Assembly (NCBI RefSeq): GCF_000829465.1 | Contig: NZ_JXAL01000005.1 | Span: 1 to 56,827, forward strand | DNA from: Cohnella kolymensis | Lineage (GTDB): Bacteria > Bacillota > Bacilli > Paenibacillales > Paenibacillaceae | Length of the DNA stretch: 56,827 nucleotides | Direction: 5' to 3' | Part shown: positions 20,298-29,352 of the stretch, one piece after another | Position numbering within the stretch: the first letter of the stretch is position 1 | Layout of the letters: every line of letters begins with the position of its first letter | Notes under the pieces: generated by a model | Databases searched by the model: none | What the model saw: the letters and a program-made list of their open reading frames with translations, nothing else | What the model was told of the DNA's origin: nothing | Translations under genes and position numbers: made by a program

Positions 20298-20687
20298 ATG
20301 GCACGTAACAACGGACGTAACAACGACGGGAAGATGAGCCGGGAAGAAGCAGGACGTATGGGAGGAGAGGCGACAGCCAGCAAACACGACCGGGATTTCT
20401 ACCAGGAGATTGGTCGGAAAGGCGGCGAAGCGACATCCGAGTCTCATGGACGTGAATTCTATCAGGAAATCGGCCAAAAAGGCGGAGAGGCGACGTCCGA
20501 GTCTCACGGCCGCGAGTTCTATCAGGAAATCGGAGAAAAAGGCGGAGAAGCGCGTGGAGCAGGCAATAACGGCAACGGCGGACGCGGCAATCGCGGAGGC
20601 GGTCAAGGCGGCGACGGCAAGATGAGCCGCGAGGAAGCCGGACGCAAGGGCGGCGAAGCCAGAGCGCGCCAACGCGATAACGACTGA
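20298..20687 (+). CDS. KGG-repeat stress protein
   Basis: A very hydrophilic, low-complexity protein of 129 aa is built from repeats. EIGxKGGEATSESHGREFYQ recurs three times (residues 33-95, first copy partly diverged), bounded by two copies of KMSREEAGRxGGEA (residues 11-24 and 111-124), with an Asn/Gly/Arg-rich linker between. This is the KGG-motif family known from general stress proteins such as GsiB and fungal Con-10. These are inferred to be desiccation or stress protectants and are probably disordered. The ribosome site is AAAGGAG. It stands alone, with its own terminator. Confidence 0.85.
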   Translation: MARNNGRNNDGKMSREEAGRMGGEATASKHDRDFYQEIGRKGGEATSESHGREFYQEIGQKGGEATSESHGREFYQEIGEKGGEARGAGNNGNGGRGNRGGGQGGDGKMSREEAGRKGGEARARQRDND

Positions 20688-20695
20688 CGGATGAC

Positions 20696-20739
20696 AAAAA
20701 AAGCAACCGGCTCTGCTTAGGCAGATGCCGGTTGCTTTT
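20696..20739. terminator. Bidirectional terminator between KGG gene and HELGH gene
   Basis: GCAACCGGC...GCCGGTTGC with an inner TCTGC/GGCAG stem is flanked by A7 on the left and TTTTG on the right, so it can serve both convergent genes. The stop codon of the minus-strand gene (20717-20719) lies inside the hairpin. Confidence 0.85.
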
Positions 20740-21211
20740 GTGTGCTGCGGGCTTCCGCGAAATCCGGCGCCATCGCTTTATAGTAATCGGCTAAAGACTG
20801 ATACGCGATCTCTTGGCATAAGGCGGACTGTTTCCATTCGGGAAACAGCGCGCACGCAAAATTCCATGCATTCTTCTCAATCTTGAGCGCAATTTTTCTT
20901 TGCTCCCGTTTTGAAGCAACGGGGCTGGCCAATTGCTCTGCCAATTGCGCGAGTTGGGGATCCTGAGCATGCCCCAGTTCATGAGCGAGAATAATAGCCG
21001 CGTATTGATCAAGAACATTTTCGGTTCCGAACAGCTGGATGCACTGCTCGCGGATGCAGTCGCGAAATAAGGTAATCGTATGCGTTGCCGGATTGTATTT
21101 GCCGCCGACCAACCGGCCGCCCGGGAACCGCTCTTCGACAACAACCTTAACGGTGCTGCCTGTCAGCGACACCAACTGGCGGATTCGAAGTCCGAACCCG
21201 TTATCGTTCAT
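20717..21211 (-). CDS. Putative zinc metallopeptidase-like protein (HELGH)
   Basis: This 164-aa soluble protein of unnamed family carries AAIILAHELGHAQDPQ near residues 72-87, the HExxH zinc-peptidase signature. Upstream are strand-like segments VKVVVEERFPGG and NPATHTITLF, as in ImmA/IrrE-like or minimal peptidase folds. No signal peptide is visible. ATG 21211 follows AGGTGAAGCG; an ATG eight codons earlier lacks a ribosome site. Its substrate is unknown. The 3' end lies inside a shared terminator. Confidence 0.65.
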   Translation of the reverse strand: MNDNGFGLRIRQLVSLTGSTVKVVVEERFPGGRLVGGKYNPATHTITLFRDCIREQCIQLFGTENVLDQYAAIILAHELGHAQDPQLAQLAEQLASPVASKREQRKIALKIEKNAWNFACALFPEWKQSALCQEIAYQSLADYYKAMAPDFAEARSTQKQPASA

Positions 21212-21407
21212 CGCTTCACCTGATCTTGTTAGCATAATAGAGAAAATTATAGACCAAAATGCGACAAAGGAACATGATTCTCGATAACTAAGTCATATGC
21301 TTGGCTGCTTGGCTTAAGTCACGATTACCGTAGACAGGGATAAACACGATCGGGGTGCGTCATCCTAATGGCTGTCAACTATCTATCCGGGAGGCGTAAA
21401 TCAGCCC

Positions 21408-22331
21408 ATGAAAATACGATGGCTGTGCCCAGCTATATTCGCAGTAACGATGCTTGCCGGGTGCGGCAGCAATTCCCCGCTTGCAGAGGATCTGAAGAGA
21501 TATACGACCTCGCCTGAAGATCATGCCGCACAATCACCGGAGCCTTTCGCGGAAGCGCGCAGGGTCCGCATTCGAGCTTTAGACAACACCCCCTATGTGT
21601 CGCTGCAAGATGTTATGTCAACGACGGGTCTTCGGGGCGCCCGGCTGCAAGACGGCTCTTACGGAGTCGGCGATCATGATCCGATATGGTCTTTTCAAGC
21701 AGGCGAAAGAAAGGCAACTGTCGATGGGAAACAGCGGGAGCTTGCTGCGCCTGCTCTAGAGGAACGGGACGAGCTCTACATTCCCTTGTCCGCGCTGCAG
21801 TCTCTATTCGGGGATGTGGCGATTTTTAAAGTAGAGTCCCGTCATGTCGAGTTTTATCCCCGAACGACTGATAAACACATCGATGCGCACCGTGAGAGCG
21901 CCGATTTTTCCGATGCTGTATCCGCTAAGTCAACCGCCACTGTCAATATGATCGCCTATGCGAAAAATTTTCTCGGCGTTAACTATGATTTCGGCGCCGG
22001 ATCGTACGCACAGTCGGGAAAATTCGATTGTTCCTCCTATGTGCAGCATGTATTCGGACATTTCGGAATCGATATGCCGAGAACGGCAAGGGAACAGGCA
22101 CAAGGGGGCACCCCTGTCAGCAGCAGCAGCTTGATCCCGGGAGATCTGTTGTTTTTCAATGTCCCCGGGACATTTAAGAACAGACAAGCTGTTGGCCATG
22201 TCGGTATTTATATGGGCGAAGGCAATATGATACACGCCTCTCCGGCAGGCGATAACGGAGTTCAGATTACACCCGTCAACAGCCGCTATTGGCAGAATAA
22301 CTTTCTGCATGCGAGAAGGTATGTGCAATGA
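21408..22331 (+). CDS. NlpC/P60 cell-wall hydrolase lipoprotein
   Basis: This 307-aa protein is exported as a lipoprotein (lipobox LAGC, residues 16-19). Residues about 48-150 resemble a copper-amine-oxidase-N-like beta domain (VRIRALDNTPYVSLQDV, DELYIPLSALQSLFG). The C-terminal NlpC/P60 peptidase has the catalytic cysteine in KFDCSSYVQHVF (near 207) and histidine in VGHVGIYMG (near 266), then MIHASP. It probably cleaves peptidoglycan stem peptides at the cell surface. It is monocistronic and convergent with an HD-GYP gene. Confidence 0.9.
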   Translation: MKIRWLCPAIFAVTMLAGCGSNSPLAEDLKRYTTSPEDHAAQSPEPFAEARRVRIRALDNTPYVSLQDVMSTTGLRGARLQDGSYGVGDHDPIWSFQAGERKATVDGKQRELAAPALEERDELYIPLSALQSLFGDVAIFKVESRHVEFYPRTTDKHIDAHRESADFSDAVSAKSTATVNMIAYAKNFLGVNYDFGAGSYAQSGKFDCSSYVQHVFGHFGIDMPRTAREQAQGGTPVSSSSLIPGDLLFFNVPGTFKNRQAVGHVGIYMGEGNMIHASPAGDNGVQITPVNSRYWQNNFLHARRYVQ

Positions 22332-22335
22332 ATGC

Positions 22336-22376
22336 GAAAGGGCAGCCCCGCATCTGCGGAAGCTGCCCTTTCATTT
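22336..22376. terminator. Bidirectional terminator between NlpC and HD-GYP genes
   Basis: GAAAGGGCAGC pairs with GCTGCCCTTTC around a loop holding a secondary CCGCATCTGCGG element. It lies between two convergent stops (22331 and 22375). Confidence 0.75.
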
Positions 22377-23421
22377 ACATGACGACATTGCTGATTTCGT
22401 AATTTCTTTGGATGGACATGTCGACGAACTTTTCCCCGATCTGGATCAGGGGTCGGAAATAATCGGTTTGGTTAATTAATATGATGGTGCCGCTTTCTCC
22501 GTTAGACAGCTCTACTCTCTTGCCGATAAAGTTGGGAAGCATGCGGCGGATAAAAGTATGCGTAATATCCGGATCGAGCTTGTCGAAGCTCATGTCGTAC
22601 ATTTCTTTTAACACCATGAGTAAATCACGTTTGCCGCGGTACACCCTGGTGGAGATCATTGCGCTGTAAACATCCGCCACGGATATGAGCTTGGCCAGGG
22701 GATGAATATTGTCCCGTTTCAACCCCAGCGGATAACCTGAGCCGTCCATTCGTTCATGGTGCTGCAACGCGGCCCAAGAAAGCGCCGGGTCGTTGAAAGA
22801 GTTCTGCAGGATGTCGTAACCGTATTTGGTATGGTTTTTGATTTCGGCGAATTCTTCATCGGTGAGCACATCCGGTTTGTCCAGAATGGCCTTCGGGATT
22901 CGGCATTTGCCTATATCGTGCAGGAACCCGGCTTTGCCGGCGCGAACCGTCTCTTCTTCAGCCCAGCCCATCCAGCGTGCGGCATAGTAGCTCAGTAAGC
23001 CTACTTGAACGGAATGCTGATAGGTATAGTCATCCTGGGTGTTCAACAGAAGCAGCAGAGATACGACGTCACGTTCCGTGCGAAAGTTATCAACGAGAGG
23101 CTGGAAGGTTCCCTTCACGTCCTCGTCGTAAATCTTGCCCTCCTCAAGGGCGCGCTGGAACAGCTTCTCCGCACCTTCCACCGCATCGTAATAGAAGGGT
23201 CTAAGCGCCGGATTGGAAGAAGACAGCAGCTTCGGCGTTTCTTCAGCGGCCCTGTCCGGTCTCCACTCGATTTCTACATAATCCACTTGATGCTGATACA
23301 GCCGGGACAATTCTTTCTCATATAGAGTCGCCCCTTTTGAAAAAACTGTAAGACCAACGGAAGTATAAATATCTTCGGCAAGACGATCCCCGGCTTTCAA
23401 GTCGGTTATATGGACTCTCAT
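22375..23421 (-). CDS. HD-GYP domain phosphohydrolase
   Basis: This 348-aa cytosolic protein starts with MRVHITDLKAGDRLAEDIYT, an N-terminal module common to Bacillales HD-GYP proteins. The HD-GYP domain follows: HSVQVGLL, GFLHDIGKCRIP (metal His-Asp, near 166), HTKYGYDIL and LQHHERMDGSGYPLGL (near 214), matching the HHExxDGxGYP signature. The motifs are intact, so cyclic-di-GMP phosphodiesterase activity is likely. A related protein with the same layout is encoded at 32759. No GGDEF or EAL domain is present in the window. Confidence 0.9.
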   Translation of the reverse strand: MRVHITDLKAGDRLAEDIYTSVGLTVFSKGATLYEKELSRLYQHQVDYVEIEWRPDRAAEETPKLLSSSNPALRPFYYDAVEGAEKLFQRALEEGKIYDEDVKGTFQPLVDNFRTERDVVSLLLLLNTQDDYTYQHSVQVGLLSYYAARWMGWAEEETVRAGKAGFLHDIGKCRIPKAILDKPDVLTDEEFAEIKNHTKYGYDILQNSFNDPALSWAALQHHERMDGSGYPLGLKRDNIHPLAKLISVADVYSAMISTRVYRGKRDLLMVLKEMYDMSFDKLDPDITHTFIRRMLPNFIGKRVELSNGESGTIILINQTDYFRPLIQIGEKFVDMSIQRNYEISNVVM

Positions 23422-23570
23422 GCGACACCTCTGCGGGAAATTTACTCAGAGACACTACTTTTTTCCTATTTCCTATGCTACCAAGGAAAGCGGTTACTTG
23501 CAATATCATTCACTAGATTAAGTATATAGTCCCAATTTTAGTCGAATTATTTTCTTTTTGATGACTGTTA

Positions 23571-23610
23571 TTTTCATAATATTTGAAATATAATTGCATT
23601 ATTATGAAAA
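23571..23610. promoter_or_regulatory. Inverted repeat flanking a -10 box upstream of the sugar-phosphate operon
   Basis: TTTTCATAATA (23571-23581) and TATTATGAAAA (23600-23610) are perfect inverted copies 18 bases apart. A TATAAT at 23589-23594 lies between them. This places a candidate operator around the promoter of the SIS-domain gene. The DeoR-type regulator encoded second in the operon is the likely binder (inference). Confidence 0.55.
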
Positions 23611-23633
23611 ATATTTATACGGGAGTGATGGAA

Positions 23634-24683
23634 ATGGCCAAAGGCGCCTTAACGCTGCCCGAAATCTCCAGCCAGACTGAAGCTCTGCAAGCGGCACGCG
23701 ATCAATTGCTGCAGCAGCTCGACTGGATCCGAAAGTATCTTGGGAGCTCTGATTATGACGAAGTCGTATTCATCGGTTCCGGATCTTCTTATTATCAAGC
23801 TCTGGTTATGGCCTCTACTTGCCGCCTTTGGCTGAGCCGCAGCGCCAGCGCTTTCCCATCTTCAGACATTTTCCTCTTTCGCGATCAGTCGGTGGCCAGG
23901 AACAGGAAGGTGCTCCTTGTCGGGGTATCCCGTTCCGGCGAATCTACGGAGGTTTTTCTCGCTCTGGACTCTGTGAAGGATCTTCCCAACTGGACGACAT
24001 GCGGGATCACCTGCTATGAGACAAGCCGGCTGGGCCAGATGACCGAATGTCTAATTTCGCCCTTGGGTAAAGAGAAAAGCACGGTGATGACGAAATCCTT
24101 CACAAGCATGACGTACATGATGCAGACGGCTATCGCGCAAGCAGCCGGGGACAAGCTGATCGAAGCGATGGACGCTGCGCTGAGTTTAAGTAATGACAAT
24201 GTCATCCGGGCGAACGGATTCGCGGAACAATTGGCACATTCCCATACTTTCAATAAGTTCGTCTATTTAGGAATGGGAAGTTATTATGGACTATCGCTTG
24301 AAGCATGCCTGAAGCTAAAGGAAATGTCCTACGTATGGACAGAGAGCTATGGAACGCTTGAATTCCGGCATGGTCCCAAATCGATTGTCGAGCCGGGGAC
24401 GATCGTTTGCGTGCTTGTGTCCGAGCAAGCCAGGTCCTACGAGCTGAAAGTCGCAGAAGAAATGAAAGGCTGCGGCGCATTCGTGCTGCTTGTAACAGCT
24501 TCGAAAGGCGAGGACACGGCTTTCGCCGACGCCGTATTCGAAATCGGCGGCCGGGAGATCAGCGATGAAGCGCGCGCCGTTCTCTATATGCCTGTGCTTC
24601 AGTATTTCGGTTTCTACACGGCCATGAACAAAGGTGTAGATCCGGATCATCCGAGAAATCTCACGCAAGTGGTGAAAATCTGA
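23634..24683 (+). CDS. SIS-domain sugar-phosphate isomerase/deaminase (AgaS-like)
   Basis: This 349-aa cytosolic protein has two SIS domains, like the isomerase half of glucosamine-6-phosphate synthase and AgaS: VVFIGSGSSYYQALVMAST near residue 45, VGVSRSGESTEVFLAL near 103, and a second domain with VYLGMGSYYGLSLEACLKLK and TLEFRHGPKSIV. No glutaminase domain is present, so it probably deaminates or isomerises an amino-sugar phosphate. ATG 23634 is eight bases after GGGAG; the two in-frame ATGs upstream have no ribosome site. It is first gene of a five-gene operon with sugar kinases and an aldolase. Confidence 0.85.
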   Translation: MAKGALTLPEISSQTEALQAARDQLLQQLDWIRKYLGSSDYDEVVFIGSGSSYYQALVMASTCRLWLSRSASAFPSSDIFLFRDQSVARNRKVLLVGVSRSGESTEVFLALDSVKDLPNWTTCGITCYETSRLGQMTECLISPLGKEKSTVMTKSFTSMTYMMQTAIAQAAGDKLIEAMDAALSLSNDNVIRANGFAEQLAHSHTFNKFVYLGMGSYYGLSLEACLKLKEMSYVWTESYGTLEFRHGPKSIVEPGTIVCVLVSEQARSYELKVAEEMKGCGAFVLLVTASKGEDTAFADAVFEIGGREISDEARAVLYMPVLQYFGFYTAMNKGVDPDHPRNLTQVVKI

Positions 24684-24702
24684 ATTTCAGAGGAGCAGAA
24701 TC

Positions 24703-25491
24703 ATGGCGCGCAACAAATTACAGCGTCAGCAACAAGTGCTAGGGTACCTCGAGCGATACGGCAGCATTTCCTTACAGGAGATGACAGAGCGCTTCGAATG
24801 CTCTGAAGCGACGGCCCGCAGGGATTTGGAGGAGCTTGAAAGCAGCGGACGGGTCATTCGTACTTTAGGCGGAGGAGCTAAATACGAGAGTCATCTCACG
24901 GGAAGGGAAATCTCTTTCTATGAAAAGCAGCACGCTCTGTACGCCGAGAAAGAGGCTATTGCGCGTAAAGCTGCATCCATGGTTGAAGAAGGGGATGTCG
25001 TGGGACTGACCGGGGGAACCACCACTTTTTTGATTGCCAAGGCGTTAAAGAAACGCAAGAACATTACAGTAGTTACGAACGCGGTGAACATTGCCATGGA
25101 GCTTTCAGAAAGCGATGCCGTTCAAGTGGTATTAACCGGAGGAGTTCTGCGCAACAAAAGTTTCGAACTGTGCGGCCCTTTGGCGGAGCAAACGGTGAGC
25201 GCGCTCAATATCCATACGATGTTCATGGGCCTTGACGGAATTACCGCAGAGCAAGGAGTAAGCACTTATTCGGAGCTGGAGGCCAACATTGCGAAGCTGC
25301 TCATGCGGCGGTCGGCCAAAACCGTAGCCGTATTCGATCATTCGAAAATCGGCAGGGCTTCTCTTTTTCACGTCGCTGATTTATCCGAACTCTACGCTTG
25401 CGTGACGGACAAGGAACCGTCGGCCTCTTTGCGGCAATCAGCGGAACAATCGGGTGTCCGAATGTTATGGACAGGAGGGACTGAGCAATGA
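24703..25491 (+). CDS. DeoR-family transcriptional regulator (AgaR-like)
   Basis: This 262-aa repressor has an N-terminal DeoR helix-turn-helix (ISLQEMTERFECSEATARRD, residues 21-40, then LGGGAK) and a DeoRC sugar-phosphate sensor domain with TGGTTTFLIAKAL near 105 and VLTGGVLRNKSFEL near 145. It lies inside the operon it presumably regulates and overlaps the ROK gene by four bases. The effector should be a phosphorylated sugar from this pathway. Confidence 0.92.
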   Translation: MARNKLQRQQQVLGYLERYGSISLQEMTERFECSEATARRDLEELESSGRVIRTLGGGAKYESHLTGREISFYEKQHALYAEKEAIARKAASMVEEGDVVGLTGGTTTFLIAKALKKRKNITVVTNAVNIAMELSESDAVQVVLTGGVLRNKSFELCGPLAEQTVSALNIHTMFMGLDGITAEQGVSTYSELEANIAKLLMRRSAKTVAVFDHSKIGRASLFHVADLSELYACVTDKEPSASLRQSAEQSGVRMLWTGGTEQ

Positions 25492-26457
25492 GTATTCATA
25501 TCGGCGTGGACGTGGGTGGAACGAACATTGTATGCGGTGCGGTAGATGACAGCGGCAAAGTGCTCCTCAAGACCAAAAGACCCACTGAAGCTCATCAGGG
25601 TGAAGCAGCCGTGCTGGACCGTTTGGCGGATATGGTCGGGCACATCCGGCAGGAAATGGGCGATCAGCTGCCTGCGGAAAGTATCGGTGTGGGCCTTCCG
25701 GGACTGGTCGATCCGCAATCCGGCGTATCGCGGTTCGCAGGCAACCTGAAATGGCGGAACGTGCCGGTGGCCCAGCTGTTGACGAAACGAACCGGGCTTC
25801 CCGTATACATTGATAATGACGTGAGGATGTACATATACGGCGAAGCCATGAGGGGGGCCGGACGGGGATGCGGGCATGTACTTGGCGTCACGGTCGGCAC
25901 AGGGATTGCCGCTGCGATTGTGAATGATGGGCAGCTCCATTACGGCTTTAAACATATGGCGGGCGAACTGGGGCATGTGCGAATGGAAGGTGTCAGCGAA
26001 CCGTGCGCATGCGGTCTGACGGGATGCTTGGAGACCGTCGCATCCGCTTCAGGCATGGTGAGGCAAGCTAAGAAAGCACTGCTTGAAGGACAGCATTCCG
26101 TTCTTCGGGAATGGTTTCCGGGCGAGCGGCTCGACCAGCTGACGGCAGCCGATTTATCGCGCGCTATGGATGCCGGAGACGCAGTGGCCTCAGCTATATT
26201 AAGCCGAGCCGGTATGCTGCTAGGCCGGGCACTGGCCAGCGCGGCGACGCTGATCAGTCCTGAGATCATTATTATCGGCGGCGGGGGCGGCCAACGCCGG
26301 TGAACGGATTTTGGCGCCTCTTCGCCGGGAACTGTATGACAATCTGCTGCCGGATTATCGTGAAGGCTTGAAGGTTGTCACCGCGGAGCACAACGACGAT
26401 GCCGGTATCATCGGAAGCGCAATGTACGCGGAAATGCGGTTTACTACGAGATCCTGA
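25488..26457 (+). CDS. ROK-family sugar kinase (frameshifted near the end)
   Basis: This is a cytosolic ROK kinase phosphorylating a hexose or amino hexose with ATP. Features seen are VDVGGTNIVCGAV near residue 5, DNDVRMYIYGEAMRG with the catalytic Asp near 105, GVTVGTGIAAAIV, and the ROK zinc motif CACGLTGCLE (near 176-185). The frame breaks near 26283-26290, in or next to a G5 run. Removing one base continues through ANAGERILAPLRRELYD to the stop at 26457 (about 322 aa, family length). As written it stops at 26303. The start overlaps the DeoR gene (ATGA). Glucokinase or N-acetylhexosamine kinase specificity cannot be told apart. Confidence 0.85.
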
Positions 26458-26476
26458 CAATCGGGGGAATGATACG

Positions 26477-27331
26477 ATGGCTTTGATTTCATCAACGAAG
26501 CTGCTTCAAGCCGCGCGTGCGGGCGGCTACTGTATCGGGGCATTCAATGTGCACACATTGGAGATGCTGCAGGCTGTAGTGGAAGCTGCGGAGGAAACGA
26601 AGTCCCCGCTGATCATTCAATCAACCGTCGGTACGGTGAAGCATTTGGGGGCGGATTATATCGCGGCTGCTGCGACAATCGCGTCGAATCGCTCTCAAGT
26701 GCCGATCGCTCTTCATTTGGATCATTGCTCTGATTTTAACATCATCATGCAGTGTATCCGGGCCGGTTATACATCCGTCATGATCGATGCGTCTCATCAT
26801 CCGTTCGATGAGAATGTGGCCGCAACGCGTAAAGTCGTGGAAGCGGCTGACGCGGTAGGTGTCAACGTCGAAGCGGAGCTGGGCCGTGTCGGCGGCGTCG
26901 AGGATGATATTGCAGTCGACGACAGAGATGCTCTTCTCGCGGACCCGGAGGAGTGCGCCCGATTTGTGGAGCTTACCGGTGTGCATACGCTGGCACCCGC
27001 CATCGGTACCGCACACGGCATTTATCAAGGAGACCCGAATATCGATTTCGACCGTATCGGGCGGATTGCTTCCAAAGTGTCGATTCCTCTGGTTCTGCAC
27101 GGAGGCTCCGGTATACCCGAAGATCAGGTGAAGCGGTGCGTCGGGCTCGGCATGTCCAAAATGAATGTCGCAACCGAGCTCCGCATCGTCTTTTCGGACG
27201 CGATCAAGCAAGTGTTCGCGGCGAATCCCGGCGAGAACGATCCGCGCAAATACATGGTGCCGGCCAAACAAGCTCTTAAAGCCGCAGCCATAGAAAAAAT
27301 GCGTCTTTGCGGTTCGATCGGCAAAGCGTGA
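26477..27331 (+). CDS. Class II fructose/tagatose-bisphosphate aldolase (GatY/KbaY-like)
   Basis: This zinc-dependent aldolase of 284 aa splits a ketose-1,6-bisphosphate into two triose phosphates. Seen are IGAFNVHTLEMLQAV near 17, LHLDHCSDF near 80 (catalytic Asp and zinc His), VEAELGRVGG near 133, GTAHGIYQGDP near 178 and VLHGGSGIPEDQVK near 206. ATG 26477 follows GGGGGAA. The neighbouring PfkB kinase and SIS isomerase favour tagatose-1,6-bisphosphate as substrate, but fructose-bisphosphate is equally possible from sequence alone. Confidence 0.9.
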   Translation: MALISSTKLLQAARAGGYCIGAFNVHTLEMLQAVVEAAEETKSPLIIQSTVGTVKHLGADYIAAAATIASNRSQVPIALHLDHCSDFNIIMQCIRAGYTSVMIDASHHPFDENVAATRKVVEAADAVGVNVEAELGRVGGVEDDIAVDDRDALLADPEECARFVELTGVHTLAPAIGTAHGIYQGDPNIDFDRIGRIASKVSIPLVLHGGSGIPEDQVKRCVGLGMSKMNVATELRIVFSDAIKQVFAANPGENDPRKYMVPAKQALKAAAIEKMRLCGSIGKA

Positions 27332-27349
27332 GCCGCGGGAGTGACGACG

Positions 27350-28291
27350 ATGCGCGAACTGATAACCACGGTCGCCTTGAATGCCGCGATCGATAAGACT
27401 TATTATTTGGACGAAATATGTAAGGGCACGGTGATGCGGGCGGAAAAGGTGCTTGCCGCGGCCGGAGGAAAAGGAATCAATGTGGCTCGCGTGCTGAAGC
27501 AGCTGGGTCACGAGAAGGTGGCTGCCGCAGGATTTGCTGCCGGGCATAACGGGCGGTTCATTGTCGACCACGTGATGGATACGGGCATTGACGCGGAATT
27601 TATAACCGTGCCGGGAGAGTCGCGTCTATGTCTTAATTTCATTGACCGCACGGACAATTCCACAACGGAAGTGCTGGAACCTGGCCCGCAAATCGACGGT
27701 GAACATTTGGACCTGCTGAAGGAGCGGCTGCAAGAGTTAGCCGGCCGCTCGAAGCTTGTTATTTTCTCAGGCAGTCTCCCTCAAGGTTTGGATTCCGGCT
27801 TGTATGCGGATCTTATTCGACTCGCCGATTCCGCCGGCGCCGGGGTTTTCCTCGATGCAAGCGGCGCTCCGCTGGAGCAGGGGATGGAGGCCAAGCCTTC
27901 GTTCATCAAGCCCAATGAGGACGAAGTGCGTCCATGGCTGCCGGACGGGGAAGCGCCGGATCTTGTTAAAGCGGTGACAGCTTTAATGGCCAAAGGCATA
28001 CCGAATGTGGTTATCACGCTTGGAGCCGAGGGGGCGGTGGCCGGCATTGCCGGGAAGATATACCGGGTTCAAATACCGGCTCTGCAAGCGGTCAACACCG
28101 TGGGCTGCGGGGATGCCTTCGTTGCGGGCTTCGCCTACGGCCATGTGCGGAGATGGTCCGCCCAGGATTGTTTAAGGCATGCGGCTGCGGCAGGGTGTGC
28201 GAATGCGTTGTCACCGATTGCCGGCGATTTGCGTATGGCGGATCACCGGCAGCTGCTCGGGGAGATACGGATCAGTGAGTGGCAGTCTTGA
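27350..28291 (+). CDS. PfkB-family hexose-phosphate kinase (1-phosphofructokinase/tagatose-6-phosphate kinase type)
   Basis: This 313-aa PfkB kinase starts MRELITTVALNAAIDKTYYL. It shows the sugar-binding AAGGKGINVARVLKQLG near residue 38 and the C-terminal NTVGCGDAFVAGFAYG near 248 with the catalytic Asp. This subgroup (FruK/LacC) phosphorylates a hexose phosphate to a bisphosphate. It would supply the aldolase encoded just upstream. ATG 27350 is eight bases from GGGAG; a GTG at 27341 is possible. It is the last gene of the operon. Confidence 0.9.
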   Translation: MRELITTVALNAAIDKTYYLDEICKGTVMRAEKVLAAAGGKGINVARVLKQLGHEKVAAAGFAAGHNGRFIVDHVMDTGIDAEFITVPGESRLCLNFIDRTDNSTTEVLEPGPQIDGEHLDLLKERLQELAGRSKLVIFSGSLPQGLDSGLYADLIRLADSAGAGVFLDASGAPLEQGMEAKPSFIKPNEDEVRPWLPDGEAPDLVKAVTALMAKGIPNVVITLGAEGAVAGIAGKIYRVQIPALQAVNTVGCGDAFVAGFAYGHVRRWSAQDCLRHAAAAGCANALSPIAGDLRMADHRQLLGEIRISEWQS

Positions 28292-28308
28292 GGCATGCCC
28301 TTTCTTTT

Positions 28309-29352
28309 TTACTCGCCCATTAATTCCGTATATATGCGCCTGGCCGTCACGCTGTCATCCGTACCCATAACCAGAGCTCTCCCGTCCGGAAACAGGACAA
28401 AGGTAAGACCGTCCGTCCGATGCAGCCGGAGAAGGTACGCGTTGATTTCCACTTTTCCTAGAGAATCCCAACGGCCGGCAATAAGGCTCAAATCCAGCAC
28501 CTGTGTCTGGGACGGGCTGACCTGCACGGTATTGCGTCCACATAACGATGCCGTCAATGTCTCTTCCCGTCTTCCTTCTAATAAATCGAATTCCCGCCGG
28601 GCGCAAACCGGGCAATCCGGTTTCTTGGCGCTGGCAATACCGATGGAATGCCATTGATTCGTCCACAAATCGATTTGCAGCAGCGAGCCATGTAAAGCTT
28701 GCTCGCTGCCGGTCAATAACTTGATGGCTTCCATGGATTGCACGGAACCTACCGTATCGACGATGGGAGCAAGCACACCTGCCGTCTCGCACGTATCCAC
28801 AGCGCCTCCGGGCGGAGCGTCGGGAAACATGCAGGCGAAACAAGGGGTAACTCCCGGACGGATCGTCATCGACATGCCCGAAGACGCGACGGCGCCGCCG
28901 TAGATCCACGGTATTCCATGTTTCACGCTGAACTCGTTCATCAGATACCTGGCGTTAAAATTGTCGCTTCCGTCCAAGACTATATCCGCGCCGGACAATA
29001 AGCTCTCGGCATTATAGGAAGATAAATCCGCAATATAGGGTAACAGCTCGATATCCCCGTTCACCGAGGCCAAACGTTTGGCTGCAGCGGCTGCTTTCGG
29101 TGCGCCCGCTTCGGCGTCCGCTTCATCGAACAGCAGCTGCCGCTGCAGATTAGAATGATCCACGATGTCTCTGTCGATCAGCGTAAGTTTGCCGACACCC
29201 GCCCGTGCCAAATGGTTGGCGATAACACAGCCTAAAGCCCCTAAACCGACAATAGCGGCATGCGCCTGCATAAGCCGGTTTTGTCCGGAGCGGCCGATGG
29301 CAGGGTATCGGATTTGGCGGGCGTAACGGATATCGGAACGACTCGAACTCAT
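28309..29352 (-). CDS. ThiF/MoeB-type adenylyltransferase
   Basis: This E1-like enzyme of 347 aa adenylates the C-terminal glycine of a ubiquitin-like sulfur carrier (MoaD or ThiS). The nucleotide-binding motif is VGLGALGCVIANHLARAGVG near 36, followed by DNSNLQRQ-like DHSNLQRQLLF. It has zinc cysteines PCFAC and CPVC, and DTCETAGVLAPIVDTVGSVQ with a candidate catalytic Cys. About 65 extra C-terminal residues (KVEINAYLLRLHRTDG) are common in Bacillales ThiF proteins. ATG 29352 follows GGAGG and overlaps the moaDE stop, so activation of that MoaD domain is the likely job. Confidence 0.88.
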   Translation of the reverse strand: MSSSRSDIRYARQIRYPAIGRSGQNRLMQAHAAIVGLGALGCVIANHLARAGVGKLTLIDRDIVDHSNLQRQLLFDEADAEAGAPKAAAAAKRLASVNGDIELLPYIADLSSYNAESLLSGADIVLDGSDNFNARYLMNEFSVKHGIPWIYGGAVASSGMSMTIRPGVTPCFACMFPDAPPGGAVDTCETAGVLAPIVDTVGSVQSMEAIKLLTGSEQALHGSLLQIDLWTNQWHSIGIASAKKPDCPVCARREFDLLEGRREETLTASLCGRNTVQVSPSQTQVLDLSLIAGRWDSLGKVEINAYLLRLHRTDGLTFVLFPDGRALVMGTDDSVTARRIYTELMGE

